DNA of 64,000 nt. Origin: Conoideocrella luteorostrata. Taxonomy: Eukaryota; Ascomycota; Sordariomycetes; Hypocreales; Clavicipitaceae. Shown piece by piece: positions 11,091-21,394 of the stretch (position 1 is the stretch's first letter; the number at the start of each line of letters is the position of its first letter). The notes beneath the pieces were generated by a model. The model saw only the letters and a list, made by a program, of their open reading frames with translations, did not search any database and was not told the DNA's origin. The DNA is taken from positions 19,915-83,914 of the forward strand of contig JASWJB010000193.1 in assembly GCA_032433595.1 (NCBI GenBank), read 5' to 3'. The position numbers and the translations under genes were made by a program.

Positions 11091-11139
11091 GAAAACGTTG
11101 AAAACAACCACCTATCATTTTTCAGGGTTATTTTTCTTA

Positions 11140-11756
11140 ATCATGACATCACCAAACACCTTACTACTTGTTGAATCGCTTGCCGGAATCAGGCTCGATG
11201 AGCCAAACCAGGTCTCAAAGACAGACCTAAAGACGTTCTGTCAAAATGGGCCTCGTTACCCGCATCTCACTTTCACGATCAAATCAAGAGTGATAAAACA
11301 ATTGGTTGTGAAAATATGGTCAACTGATTATGGCAAGTAGACCGCCCCCAAGGAAAGGACAAGGAAAAACCTGCATGCCAAGTATAATTTTAGAATGCTA
11401 ATTGTGTCGCAGGATGGTGTGACCCTGATCTCAAATCGAATGACTCATGCGTTCATTCTCATACCTGGTTTGCTTTTGGCATTATCCAACGGACAGCGAC
11501 ATTGAAGAAAGAACACGCCTCTGACCACCGTCTGTTCGGATTTCTGAGAGATCTAAGAACCTCGAGCTTAATGCGGTGCCATACCAATGAATGGAAAGTT
11601 GGAATCCAAGATACAGCAGAAGACTACGAGGACGACCTTCTCGGATGGCTAGAATCTGTATCGCAAGCCACCAGTCTTGAGATTGGGGTTTTCCCCATGT
11701 CGCAATATCCTACTTGCATAACGAAACAACTTTGCGACAAAACAGTAGACATTTGA
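11140..11756 (+). other. Possible upstream exons of unknown family
   Basis: Two open stretches look coding. One (11140-11340) starts MTSPNTLLLVESLAGIRLDE. The second is open from about 11411, just after an intron-like acceptor (CTAATTGTGTCGCAG), to TGA 11754-11756, and contains SHTWFAFGII and YEDDLLGWLESVSQ. I could not find a splice that joins them to each other, or to the TPR-CHAT frame, in phase. They may be a separate small gene, a broken one, or N-terminal exons of the next gene. Confidence 0.35.
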
Positions 11757-11910
11757 GTAAGACAAGACTCATTGACATGGAAGAAGGTATACATATACAC
11801 CAAAAGGCCTACTCGTCCATGCTCTATGGTTATTCAAGCTTGGAGAAAAATATAGCCGCAAATACTTTAAAACTAATGCAATAGACGATATCGACAAAGC
11901 CATTCAGTAT

Positions 11911-14391
11911 ATGCGAGAAGTTGTGGATGCAATACCAGAAGATCGTCCGGGCCGCAATTACCTGTTACACAGTCTTGCAATTGAAGTTTTTCAAAAATAC
12001 TTAAGAACTAGAGAAATAGATGAGCTCGACGAGGCTATTCAAATTGCACAAGAAGCCGTGGACGCAACTCCAAAAGACGATCTATTCCGCCCTGCGTTGT
12101 TAAATAATCTTGGAATTTATTTTAATGACAGACACGAACGCATTGGAGCGATGGGCGATCTTGAAAAGGCAACTCAGCTTTCACGAGAAGCTGTGGAGGC
12201 AACTCCCAAAGACCATCCAGATCGCGCTCTATGGTCAAGTAATCTCGGAAACACTCTCATCAATAAATACCAGAGGACTGATGTGATAAGCGACCTCGAC
12301 GAGGCTATTAACATTATGCGAGAATCTGTAAACACAATACCTAAAGATCATCCAGAACGTACTCGATTACTACATACCCTCGGAAGTGGACTCAGCCAGA
12401 AAAACTTCAGAACTGAAGAAATAGGTGATCTTAAAGAGGCTATTCAACTTGCGCGAGAAGCTATAACCGCAACTCCAAAAGACCATCCAGAACGTGCTAT
12501 TCATTTAACTGCTTTTGGTTACCGACTCGGTCGGAAATTTGTAAAAACTAAAGTCATAGACCACATCAAGGAGGCAATTCAGGTTGCACGAGAAGCTGTA
12601 GAGGCAACGCCGAAAGATGATTCAGCCCGAGCTTATCGGCTAAATACACTCGGACACAATCTCTCGATGATAGGTGATCTCGAAGAGGCTGTTTCCTGCC
12701 ATCAAATGGCTTTGCTTCAGTCTAGCTCGCATTCTCTCACCCGAATAGAAGGGGGTAGCAAAATCCTGCATCTCGCTGTTAAAATTCAAGACTGGCGGCA
12801 AGTTTATAATGACCTGTCCACAACGATTCATATTACCTCAAAACTAATAGCTCGATCGCTTGAAACTTCCGATAAGCAGTATATGCTTGGTGAAGTAGCT
12901 GAGCTAGCTTCACGCGCGGTAGCGGTAGCATTCAACGCGGCGAAGGGGCTGCTGGATGCCCTAGCTTTGCTTGAAGCCGGTCGCGGTATACTGGCAACAT
13001 CTCTCCAGGACATTCGAATAGATGTTAGCGACTTACGAAACAAACATCCTAGTCTAGCTGAACAGTTTGTCTGTCTTCGGGGTAAATTAAGCAAGCCTAT
13101 AAGCCGCAATACCTCCAGTACATATCAACCTTCCCGACAGGGTCAAGTGAGTCAGCGTCACAAGATAGATAGGAGACTAGATGCTCTTATTCTTAAGATC
13201 CGCGAACACAGTGCATTTGAGAACTTCTTGTCAGCTCCAAGCGAAGCGGATATGCGGGCTTCTGCAAGATTGGAGCCAATTATTTATATTAACGGTAGCA
13301 TTTACTGGTGTGATGCCATTCTTATTGAGGAGAACCAAATACGACTTTTGCCTTTACCCAGCCTTAATATAACTGATATTGCACAGAAGGCGAATAAGGG
13401 TAGTTTAGGCCACCCTAGGATCCTGGAGTGGCTCTCGGATACACTTACACGTCCAGTTTTGGATGCGCTGGGGTTTGTGCCAGTGTCCGGTGACGACTGG
13501 CCCCATGTATGGTGGATTCCGACGGGACCCCTAATTAACTTTCCTCTCCATGCAGCAGGCTATCATAATAGGGCTGGCTTTGAAACGGTGCTTGATAGGG
13601 TCATGTCATCATATAGCTCCTCTATTAAGGCAATTATATATAGACGCCGAGGTCTTAATCCAGACGCTCGTCCTGATTTAACAGGAGCGGTCCTTGTTGC
13701 TACGCAAGATACTAGTCTTGCTTTTGCAACTTCAGAGGATGAGGTGGTAAGCAGCATTTGCAAATCCATGAAAATCAACACCGTGGAACTGGAACAGCGT
13801 AAAGAGGAAGTGATCCGGCACCAACCGAATTGCAAGCTGTTCCACTTTGCTGGCCATGGACACACCAATAATGCTGATCCCTCTCAAAGTCATTTGGTCT
13901 TGGATGAACCACTTACGGTAGCTACTCTATTGGACATGAGTCTTCACGAAAGCTTACCATTTCTGGCATACCTCTCGGCTTGCGTGACTAGTCAGATTCG
14001 AGACGGGAAGTTTATAGACGAAAGTATTCATTTAGTTAATGCGTGTCAATTGGCAGGGTTTCGACACGTTATTGGTACGATGTGGAAGGTTAGGGACGAA
14101 ATCTGTCTGGATATAGCGAGAATCACGTATGAAACGATGAGAGATATGGGTATGACTGATAAGTCGGTGTGTCTAGGGCTCCATTTTGCTGTTAGAAGAC
14201 TTCGGGACAGCTGGGTGAAGAATCTTCGTGAGAAAAATCTTGAAAATTGCCTGAATGAAGGAGGTGATCAGATCGCGATGGAAGATGACTTAAGGGACTG
14301 CAAATTGAAAAGAGATGCGGTTCTGGTAGAAGATGACCATAACAACTTAGGGTTAGCGCACTGGATTCCTTATATCCACGTTGGTGTTTGA
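11911..14391 (+). CDS. TPR-CHAT protein (putative caspase-like protease)
   Basis: This is an 826-residue frame. Residues 1-300 hold tetratricopeptide-like repeats of about 55 residues, each with a signature like DLDEAIxxxREAVxATPKDHPxRA. Residues 300-450 are helical. The C-terminal part (about 500-810) is a CHAT domain with the catalytic pair in the expected motifs: His649 in HFAGHGH and Cys691 in YLSACVTSQ, followed by GFRHVIGTMWKV. CHAT domains are clan CD peptidases related to caspases and separase. In fungi and bacteria, TPR-CHAT proteins are linked to regulated proteolysis and cell death. The frame stays open upstream to about 11774 with one more half TPR (LGEKYSRKYFKTNAIDDIDKAIQY), so the true start may be in an upstream exon. 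Both catalytic residues are intact and there is no internal break. Confidence 0.88.
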   Translation: MREVVDAIPEDRPGRNYLLHSLAIEVFQKYLRTREIDELDEAIQIAQEAVDATPKDDLFRPALLNNLGIYFNDRHERIGAMGDLEKATQLSREAVEATPKDHPDRALWSSNLGNTLINKYQRTDVISDLDEAINIMRESVNTIPKDHPERTRLLHTLGSGLSQKNFRTEEIGDLKEAIQLAREAITATPKDHPERAIHLTAFGYRLGRKFVKTKVIDHIKEAIQVAREAVEATPKDDSARAYRLNTLGHNLSMIGDLEEAVSCHQMALLQSSSHSLTRIEGGSKILHLAVKIQDWRQVYNDLSTTIHITSKLIARSLETSDKQYMLGEVAELASRAVAVAFNAAKGLLDALALLEAGRGILATSLQDIRIDVSDLRNKHPSLAEQFVCLRGKLSKPISRNTSSTYQPSRQGQVSQRHKIDRRLDALILKIREHSAFENFLSAPSEADMRASARLEPIIYINGSIYWCDAILIEENQIRLLPLPSLNITDIAQKANKGSLGHPRILEWLSDTLTRPVLDALGFVPVSGDDWPHVWWIPTGPLINFPLHAAGYHNRAGFETVLDRVMSSYSSSIKAIIYRRRGLNPDARPDLTGAVLVATQDTSLAFATSEDEVVSSICKSMKINTVELEQRKEEVIRHQPNCKLFHFAGHGHTNNADPSQSHLVLDEPLTVATLLDMSLHESLPFLAYLSACVTSQIRDGKFIDESIHLVNACQLAGFRHVIGTMWKVRDEICLDIARITYETMRDMGMTDKSVCLGLHFAVRRLRDSWVKNLREKNLENCLNEGGDQIAMEDDLRDCKLKRDAVLVEDDHNNLGLAHWIPYIHVGV

Positions 14392-14461
14392 ATAGTCAAT
14401 TATGTCAAGATGAATGCTCGAATTATATGCTATAGTGGGAGTAACTAATAGGATATATATC

Positions 14462-14659
14462 TATAGGAAGTACAGGGCTTCGGGTGACGAGGGTATCGAT
14501 ACCGGAAGGTGAAGCAAAACAATGTGCAAAATAATTCAATTCATCTGATCTGGGTTATCTAAGAAAGAAGAAGAAGAGGAATACCCCCGAGCGCGCCGTA
14601 TAAAAGAGGCGCGCTAGGGTGGCCGGGTGACCTTGTCCGCTTGACGAGGGATTCCAACA
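14462..14659 (-). repeat. Solo LTR, family A (reverse)
   Basis: This is a full 198-bp copy from TATAGGAAGTACAGGGCTTC to GACGAGGGATTCCAACA, the reverse complement of the family A ends. It is complete, with the GTATCGATACC block, a pyrimidine tract and a GTATAAAAG promoter-like core. The first bases TATAGG for TGTAGG fit a G-to-A change. No clear duplication flanks it. Confidence 0.85.
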
Positions 14660-14667
14660 ATTACATA

Positions 14668-15080
14668 TCGCAAGTCAATCTGACGAGCTCGTTGAAAAGG
14701 CTTATATCTCGGAAAGGCAGATAGGCATCTGATATCGCTGGTTAATCTGACGAGCTCATTGAAGGGTTCAATCTCAGAAGACGTACACTGCACAAAGCAT
14801 TGGATATCGAAGGTCAGTCGACGAGCTCGTTGAAAGGTTCAGGCGCTGCAGGAAGCATCAGATCGCAGGGTCGATCTAACGAGATCGTTGAAACGTTCAA
14901 ATGTCGGATGATGTACAGGCATGAAATATCGCAAGTCGATCTGACGAAGACGTTGGAAGGCTTGAATCTAGGAAGACGTATAGTATAGACACTGCAATAA
15001 GCATTAGAAACGGCAAGTCAGTCTCACGAGCGAAAATTACAGGCGCTGTAGAGCATTGGATCTCGTAACTTAATCTGAAA
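14668..15080 (+). repeat. Minisatellite array, 76-77 bp unit
   Basis: Tandem degenerate units carry the recurring words CAAGTCAATCTGACGAGCTC, GTTGAAAGGTTCAAATCTC, GGAAGACGTACAGGC and GCAAGAAGCATCAGATATCG. The same family forms arrays at 21395, 28808, 45490, 48350 and 50108. A unit length of 76-77 bp, not a multiple of three, cycles the reading frame. Confidence 0.8.
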
Positions 15081-15640
15081 ACGATGAAGACGTTGCTGCT
15101 TACGCAAGAAATGTCACTGCTGCTGATGATGATACCGCTGCTGCTGCTGATGATTTCACTGCTGCTGAGAATGATGATGGCCACAAGTTAGGATTCCGGT
15201 CGAGATTCTGGTCACGGTAGTAGCGGTCGGTCGGGGGAAAAGTCAGATGATGCCACTGCTGCTGCTGATGATGCCGCTGGTGCTGTCAGCACTCACGAGA
15301 GAGAAGAGTCAGCCGATAATGATGATACGGCTGCTCATAATGATGCTGCTGCTGCTGATGGTGATGGCCGCAGGTCAGGATTTTGGTCACGATGGTGGCG
15401 GTCGGGAGGGGGAAACGTCAGACGCTGCTGCTGCTGCTGCTGCTGCCGATGATAATGATGCCGCTGCCGCTGATGATGATGACAATGCTACTAATGACGC
15501 CGCTGCTGCTAGTGATGATGATGATGCTGATGATGCCGCTGCCGGTGATGCCGCTGATGATGATGATGCCGCTGCTGGTGATGATGCCACTGCCGCTGTT
15601 GTTGATGATGATGCTGCCACGCAAGAACAGCAGCGCCCAA
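15081..15640. repeat. CTG/GAT-rich low-complexity tract
   Basis: Runs of GCTGCTGCTGATGATGAT occur, with short spacers such as GGCCACAGGTCAGGATT and GGTCACGATGGTAGCGGTCGG. All three forward frames give Asp/Ala-, Met/Leu- or Cys/Arg-rich peptides, so there is no evidence that any frame is a gene. The same tract follows the minisatellite at 22330, 30470 and 51120. Confidence 0.8.
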
Positions 15641-16180
15641 GGTGCAAAAAAGCAGGGCTTGGTCGGGACCGCACACACACGCAGGCATGCAGCTAGCGCC
15701 CCCTCACTGCCATCAGAGAATATACATGAATAAGTCTTGCAAACGGTCCTGCAAAAAGCGAAACCTGGTGCGCCAAAATCCGCCAAAATCCGCGCGGGCG
15801 GTTGAGTACTCTTCCGGTCAGGACATCTGGTAAAGTCTACAGCAAACAACTGTTGTGCAAGTCTCGGTAAAGACAACAAAGTTTTGTGCAAGTCCACCGT
15901 AGCAAATGCCAGCGACTAGAACTCTCGTGCAAGTCTCCAGATGTGACTGATTAAAGCGACTAACAGACCTCCCATTGATTCCGCAAAGAGCATCTATCAA
16001 CGCAACCCATTGCTTCACTCGCGCCGAGAATCAGTAGTACCAGAGCCAAAGATAGAACTCTTCAAGCGTCATATGTACCGGGGCCAAGGTGTCTTGTCTA
16101 GCCAACGCTATTTCCTTCTCATGCACACTGCCACGCTTCCCCCCCCACCTGCCGCCATTTGAGTGGGCTTGCCTACCGCC
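15641..16180. repeat. Dispersed GC-rich module
   Basis: It shares long blocks with 31550-31870, including GAGTACTCTTCCGG, TCTACAGCAAACA and CATGCACACTACCACG-like ends, and with 22820-22870 (AAAGCAGGGCTTGGTCGGGA). It is part of the composite repeat that follows each CTG/GAT tract. No gene is supported. Confidence 0.6.
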
Positions 16181-17343
16181 GACTTGGACAAGAGTCTTGC
16201 ACTAGAATCTTGCACGAGGGTTCTTGCCGTCTTTACTGCTCACTAGCACGAGAGCTACTGCCGTTGTCATGTCATGAGTGCCTCTTCAGCTATCTCTATT
16301 CTTCGTCCTCTTTTGTCCTGCACAACAACTACTTCACTACAGTCTTTGGCTGCTTCGTCCTCTTTTTTTCTGCACAACAAATAACTGCTTCACTACAACT
16401 TTGGCTGCTCCTGTACAACGACTACTTCACCGCAGTCTTTGACTGCTTCTGTACCAGTACACGCTAGTCTGTACGCTTCTACGTGAGCTTGCCCACCCCG
16501 ACTTGCACAAGAGTCTTGCACCAGAACCTTGCACGAGAGTCCTTGTCGCAGCCACTAATACTTGCACGACAGTTGTTGTCGTCTTTACTACGCCAGACTT
16601 GCACAAGACTTGTCGTTGTTGTTGTGGTTGTTGTCGTGGTTGTGGTCGCGGTCGTGGTTGTTGTCGCGGTCGATGTTGTTGTCGTGGTTGTGGTTGTGGT
16701 CGTGGTCATGTCATGAGTGCAGGCACAAACGCTCCATCCACGTCGGGTCAACGCCGACCTCCTTCCTGCCCATGCGACTATTCGCCTCGTTGTTCTTCGC
16801 GGACAGGATACCTCCCGAAGCTGGTGCGCATTGGACTCGAAAAAGAATTGACCACGACTGGCCTTGGTATATGGGTGTTATGGGGAGATGCATGGCCCCC
16901 CGCTCCTCATGCGGATACGAAACAAATGAAGAGTTCTATGGAGTATTCGCTCAAGAAATGCCACCGACGTCCTTCATTCACAGCTCCGTCCACCCATTGT
17001 GCTTCATCGTTGCAGATAGAGGTTTATTGCAATAAAAGCTACTTGAATGGCAAGCGTGCTTAGAATATCGCGACGATTTGGTGCTGAGACGTAAACTTAT
17101 TGGAGATAGCAGAAGTATGTCATTAGCAGGCTCTCTCATTCTTTCTGCAAACGCTCCGTCCACCCATTGTGCTTTATTGTTGTTGCTGTGGGTAAAGGCT
17201 ATTGCAATAAAGGCTACTGTAATAGCAAACGTGCTCTATCTAGGTCAATCTGTCGCGGAATACAGGCGATTACAATATGCCCATTGAACAATATTCATCT
17301 TCTCAGCTGACTCCTAATTTCTTCGTTGCTCACAGGGTATTAC

Positions 17344-17384
17344 TGTAGGAAGCACAGGGCTTCGGGTGACGAGGGATTCCAACA
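17344..17384 (-). repeat. 41-bp internally deleted family A LTR with target duplication
   Basis: The two LTR ends are joined directly: TGTAGGAAGCACAGGGCTTC, then GGGTGACGAGGGATTCCAACA. It is flanked by a perfect 5-bp duplication, ATTAC (17339-17343 and 17385-17389). Full copies contain TGACGAGGG twice, once near each end. The junction here is a single TGACGAGGG. Confidence 0.85.
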
Positions 17385-17489
17385 ATTACTGCCACGACTA
17401 TGACTCAAGGGAAGTTCAAGGCACCAATTGTGCTGTCATCCAAATCAAGATTCCAGAGTCTCCAACACACTGCGTGTGCGGCTGCGTGG

Positions 17490-17726
17490 TGTTGGATAAC
17501 ACGGGTGTGTGAGTGGATGTACGGATACACGGGCAGTGAGAGAAAGGATACGTAGCCTCTGGGCCTAGGGTAGGAATCCAAGACAGGCGTGTCTTGGATT
17601 GTAGGGCTATATATAGGGGGGGGATTGGACGAGGCCGTCAGACGAGAGATTCTCCCTCCATCATCATTGTAACACAGCTCTTCCCATGAATGCAAATCAA
17701 TTTAAACCTCTCCAATTTATTCAACG
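17490..17726 (-). repeat. Solo LTR, family D (reverse), with target duplication
   Basis: It runs from TGTTGGATAACACGG to CAATTTATTCAACG, 237 bp, flanked by a perfect CGTGG duplication (17485-17489 and 17727-17731). The last base is G where the family has A. Confidence 0.85.
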
Positions 17727-19269
17727 CGTGGGCGAGTAAGACTCTCACGAATACTAATGAAGCACTGCATCAACGTGTACACTTGGAGGAGTCGTTAGAG
17801 TCAGCTTCCTCAGGTAGGTAAATAAGGATCGACTACTTACTGATTGGCGCAAGAAGCATGGAGTTAACACCGTGTAGATTGATGAGGATAAATGGCTTGA
17901 ACCGTCCTTCTCCGAAGAGATCGCTGACTGTCAAGTATGTTAGTCCAAGACGGGAAAAAAAAACAGGCATAAGATGCATACAATATGCTTCAGGAATTGC
18001 CGCTGCTCAGAATATCGCGACGTTTGGTGTTAAGACGTGAACTTTTTAGAGATGGTAGAAGCATGTTGTTTCTGCAATGGAGGTGCGGGATAGAGGTTTG
18101 GGTGGAGGTAGTTGTGTAAGAGGCATCGACGCGGAAAGAGCGTTCGCCCCTGCACTCATGACATGACGACAACGATAACGAGATCTCTCTTTCTGCGACT
18201 GCTGCTATTCGCCTCGTTGTTCTTTGCGGACGGGCTAGGCGTTACGTCCTTCATTTTCGCAGCTCTGTCCATCCATCGTGCTTCATCGTTGTAGGTAGAT
18301 GTTGTTGCAACAAAAGCTATTGTAATGGCAAGCATAGCTCGGAACATCGCGACGATTTGGTGTTAAGACGTAAACTTTTTGGAGATAGTAGAGGCATATT
18401 ATCGTCTGGCTCTTATTCTTTCTGCGACCGCAACTGCATCCTGGCCCTCCCTTGCCCGCTGAGAATCCCCATCGCCATTTGCGACCGCGGGCGTGGACGA
18501 CAGTCTTGCACCAGAGTCTTGCACGAGATTTCTTGTTGTTGTACCGATAGACTCAGCTAAAGCTGATGTTTCGTACAACTTCGTGACAGAGAGTGCTGCT
18601 GTCTCGAAGACGTCGAGGAGTTGCCAAGAGGAGAGTGGTGTTTATGACTCCGACTTGCGCGAGAGTTTGTTGTCTTGATCGAGACTGGCACGAGACTTGT
18701 TGTTGTCGTTGTTGTGTTATAAGTATAGGCATAAGACTTGTTGTTGTCGTCGTCGTCGTCGTCGTCGTGTCATAAGTGTGGGTATGAGACTTGTTGTTGT
18801 CGTTATTGTGTTATAAGTATAGGCATAAGACTTGTTGTCGTCATCGTCGTGTCATACATAAGTGTAGGCATGAGAGTTGTCTTGTTGTCTTGCACGAGAG
18901 GAGAATAGTGTTTGCGACTCAGACTTGCACGAGATTTTGTCGTGAGTCGCGTAGCAAATAGGGAACCAAGAAGCGGGAGATCAAAAGCAAGAAGGAACCG
19001 AAAAGCGGGAGATTAAAACGCGATGAGCTGCGCGTTGAGTCTATTAAAGCCAGGGGATAAGCATAACTAGCTGAGCCCGTGCTAGCAAGCAGCTCGAAAA
19101 TGAATGGTATGAATGCGTAGAGATAGCTGTTGCACGAGACTTGTTGTCGTCGTCGTTGTCATGTTATGAGCGTGGGCACGAGACTCTTGTTGCTGTTGCT
19201 ATTGGTATTGTTATTGTTATTGTTGTTGTCGTTGTTGTTTTTTTATTGTTGTTTTTTTGACGTTATGAT

Positions 19270-20352
19270 TAGTGCAGGCATAAACTCAAATAATGACGAG
19301 AACCATGTCGCACCAGCAGATATTCGAAACTGCATCTCGTTGATAGTAACCAGCACTTTTCCGTAATGCACAAGGAAAACCATGTGCATTTAAAGAAAAC
19401 TATGTGCTTTTTTTGAGAGTTCTTGGGTCGCTTTTTGGCATCTGGCGGTAAATCCACGACACCTGCACCCATAAATGGCAGGGTAAGTGTTTTCGTAAAG
19501 CGGGATATGGCGTTTTCGATCTCCTGTGTTTATATCGCATCTGCCGCTATCGCTAGTCTTTCTTTAGTGACGTTCTGTTGGAATTGATAGGAGAAGTTCA
19601 ACAATGTTTTCATTGATGGGACCAGCTGTGTTACTGAGATGATGGATGCAGAATCCCTCGTCTGACGGCCACGTCCAAATCCCCCTATGAATACCCCTAT
19701 AATCTGAGACACTTCCGTCCTGAATTCCTGCCTTAGGGCCAGAGGCCACGTAACCTTTCTTGCACAGCCCGTGTATCCACATATCCATCCACACACACGT
19801 ATAATCCAACACGTTCACCTCCTCATTATCGCCTGGTGGATTCAATTTATGCTTTGGCTCCCACAGGACTATGTCGCCGTTCACTATCCCATCTTTTATT
19901 TCCTAGTCTTCCAGCTCTTTATCTTCTTTAATAGCCTTGATAATATTTGCTTTCGCCTTGGTTCGCGTTTTGCTTTGGAGAGCATGACTTGACGGGGGCG
20001 CTGACAATGGAACCTGGATAACCTCCTGCATGGATTGCTTAACGTTGTGCTCTAACTTATCTAATTTTTCCTCTCTCCAGTAATCCATCGGCTAGACTGG
20101 GCGTCGTCTGGATCGAGTTTAGGCGGCGGAGCTGCCGTCATTTCGAAGAGAGACCAAGCCTCTTGACCTTGGCATAGGTGGACCGCGATGTATCTCCATA
20201 AATGATTCGTCGCCTTCGCCCTCTTCCTCGTCTCTCTGTTTTACTGCTTTGCCTTTTGTCTCCGTTTTTCGCGGTCTCCCTCTACCCCGCTTGACCCCCT
20301 CGACGCCGAGGTCCCGGGTCTCGCCCGCGGCGGCGTACTCGTTCGTGACTTG
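19270..20352 (-). pseudogene. CENP-C/Mif2-like centromere protein relic
   Basis: Reading leftwards from about 20352, one frame shows these parts in order. An AT-hook (KRGRGRPRKTE) is followed by an acidic stretch and a conserved RGPPMPRSRGLVS segment. Next is the CENP-C signature motif (TRSRRRPV-stop-PMDYWREEKL), a linker with NGDIVLWEPK, and the cupin fold start (ISRFTKTLTLPFMGAGVVDL) continuing as VFLVHYGKVLVTINEMQFRI. CENP-C binds CENP-A nucleosomes at centromeres, and the cupin dimerises it. Four stops break the frame (20121, 20094, 19905, 19532). At each, relatives favour Gln or Trp, so all fit C-to-T or G-to-A changes. There is also a small duplication near 19385 and a family D LTR insertion. 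The N-terminus is missing, and dispersed repeat begins at the right edge. Possible further CENP-C sequence lies at 20560-20750. Confidence 0.72.
19576..19811 (+). repeat. Solo LTR, family D, inserted in the CENP-C relic
   Basis: It runs from TGTTGGAATTGATAGG to ATAATCCAACA, 236 bp, with a perfect CGTTC duplication (19571-19575 and 19812-19816). Removing the LTR and one duplication copy joins NPPGDNEEVN to VTKERLAIAADAI in one frame. Confidence 0.92.
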
Positions 20353-21394
20353 CACCGCGGCGGGCAAGCTCACGTAGAAGTGTACGGACGCGTGTGTACT
20401 GGTACAGAAGCAGCGAAAGACTATTGTGAAGTAGTTGTTGTGCAGAACAAAAGAGGACGAAGCAGCCAAAGACTGTAGTGAAGTAGTCATTGTGCACAAC
20501 AAAAGAGGACAAAAATAGCATGCCCTGCCTCATTGTTTCCAACTCCCTTTCCCTTCCTTTTCTGCTCAAATCGCACCGTCGTCAACATAGAGACTGCTAT
20601 CGTCAGCTCTATCGCCGCGTAGTGCGCCGTTGTAGTTGCGTTCCTCACCTTTCTTGGCTTAGACAACTTCACTCGTTTTACGGACCGGCTTCTCCGATTC
20701 TTGCACATGATCAGTCTGCACTTCCCAGCCGTCAGGACATGGATCTTCAATTGTCAAAATACCCGGGACGCGCGTCACAAACCTTCAGAGCCTGACAATT
20801 CCTCTCTAGGGGCGGCGGTAACGGATGAACAAAGGGAGACTGATGACCTTATGACGGAAGAAAAGAATTCGTATCTGCGCTTGCTATTGCTCGAGGAGCA
20901 GTTCAACGAGCAAAGAACAGCAGATCGGTCTCGAGTGAGCGACACGACTCAATACGGCGATGCGTAAACAAGGTGCGTTCCCCCTCTCCATTCGCTTGCT
21001 AACATTTTTTTCATAGGAACATGGGTGGGCGGTACGGGTAAGAACGCATGCGTATTGGTACAGAAGCAGCCAAAGACTGTAGTGAAGTAGTTATTGTACA
21101 GCACAAAAGAGGACAAAGAATAGACGCGGCTGAAGAGGCACTCATGACATGACGACAACCATCGTGCAAGTATGCGCAGTGAAGACGACAACAACTCTCG
21201 CGCAGGTCTGCGCTGCATAGACGACAATAAATCTCGTGCAAGTGTGTTGTGACTACGACAAGGACTCTCGTACGAGACTCTCGTCCAAGTCTGCGGCGAG
21301 CAAGCTCGCTCAAATGGGGACAGGATAGGGAGGAATGTTGTAGTGTGCACGACGACAACAACAACGAGAACTTTCGTGCAAGTCTCTCGAGAAA
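20353..21394. other. Dispersed repeats, no intact gene
   Basis: Inverted copies of the 16.3-kb unit (GCCAAAGACTGTAGTGAAGT) lie at 20400-20500 and 21060-21090. CTTGCACGAGAGT-type words (reverse) lie at 21140-21400. A plus frame ending at 20967 (EEKNSYLRLLLLEEQFNEQR) and a minus stretch at 20560-20750 (DGWEVQTDHVQESEKPVRKT) look coding-like but are unrecognised. The latter may belong to the CENP-C relic. Confidence 0.4.

Larger units (their letters stand above)
16181..19260. repeat. CTTGCACGAGA repeats, TTGTTGTCGTCG tracts and a 150-bp block
   Basis: The word CTTGCACGAGAGTCTTG recurs many times, mixed with GTTGTTGTCGTCGTCGTC microsatellite runs (16615-16710, 18700-18860, 19130-19250). A 45-bp unit with CTGCACAACAACTACTTCAC occurs three times at 16310-16460. 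A larger block (GCTCCGTCCACCCATTGTGC, then ATATCGCGACGATTTGGTG, then GTAAACTT..TGGAGATAG) occurs at 16975, 17150, 17995 and 18240-18430. No gene is supported, and the long frames come from the microsatellites. Confidence 0.65.

Noticed and set aside
15247..15897. Long open frames of Ala/Asp, Met/Leu or Ser in the CTG/GAT tracts
   Set aside because: All six frames are open because of trinucleotide repeats. No start context, intron or conserved domain supports any of them. The same holds at 22327-22680, 30407-30764 and 51136-52002.
16479..17063. Frames rich in Val, Thr, Cys/Arg or Trp/Leu near 16.6 kb
   Set aside because: They come from the GTTGTTGTCGTGG microsatellite. No conserved segment continues outside it.
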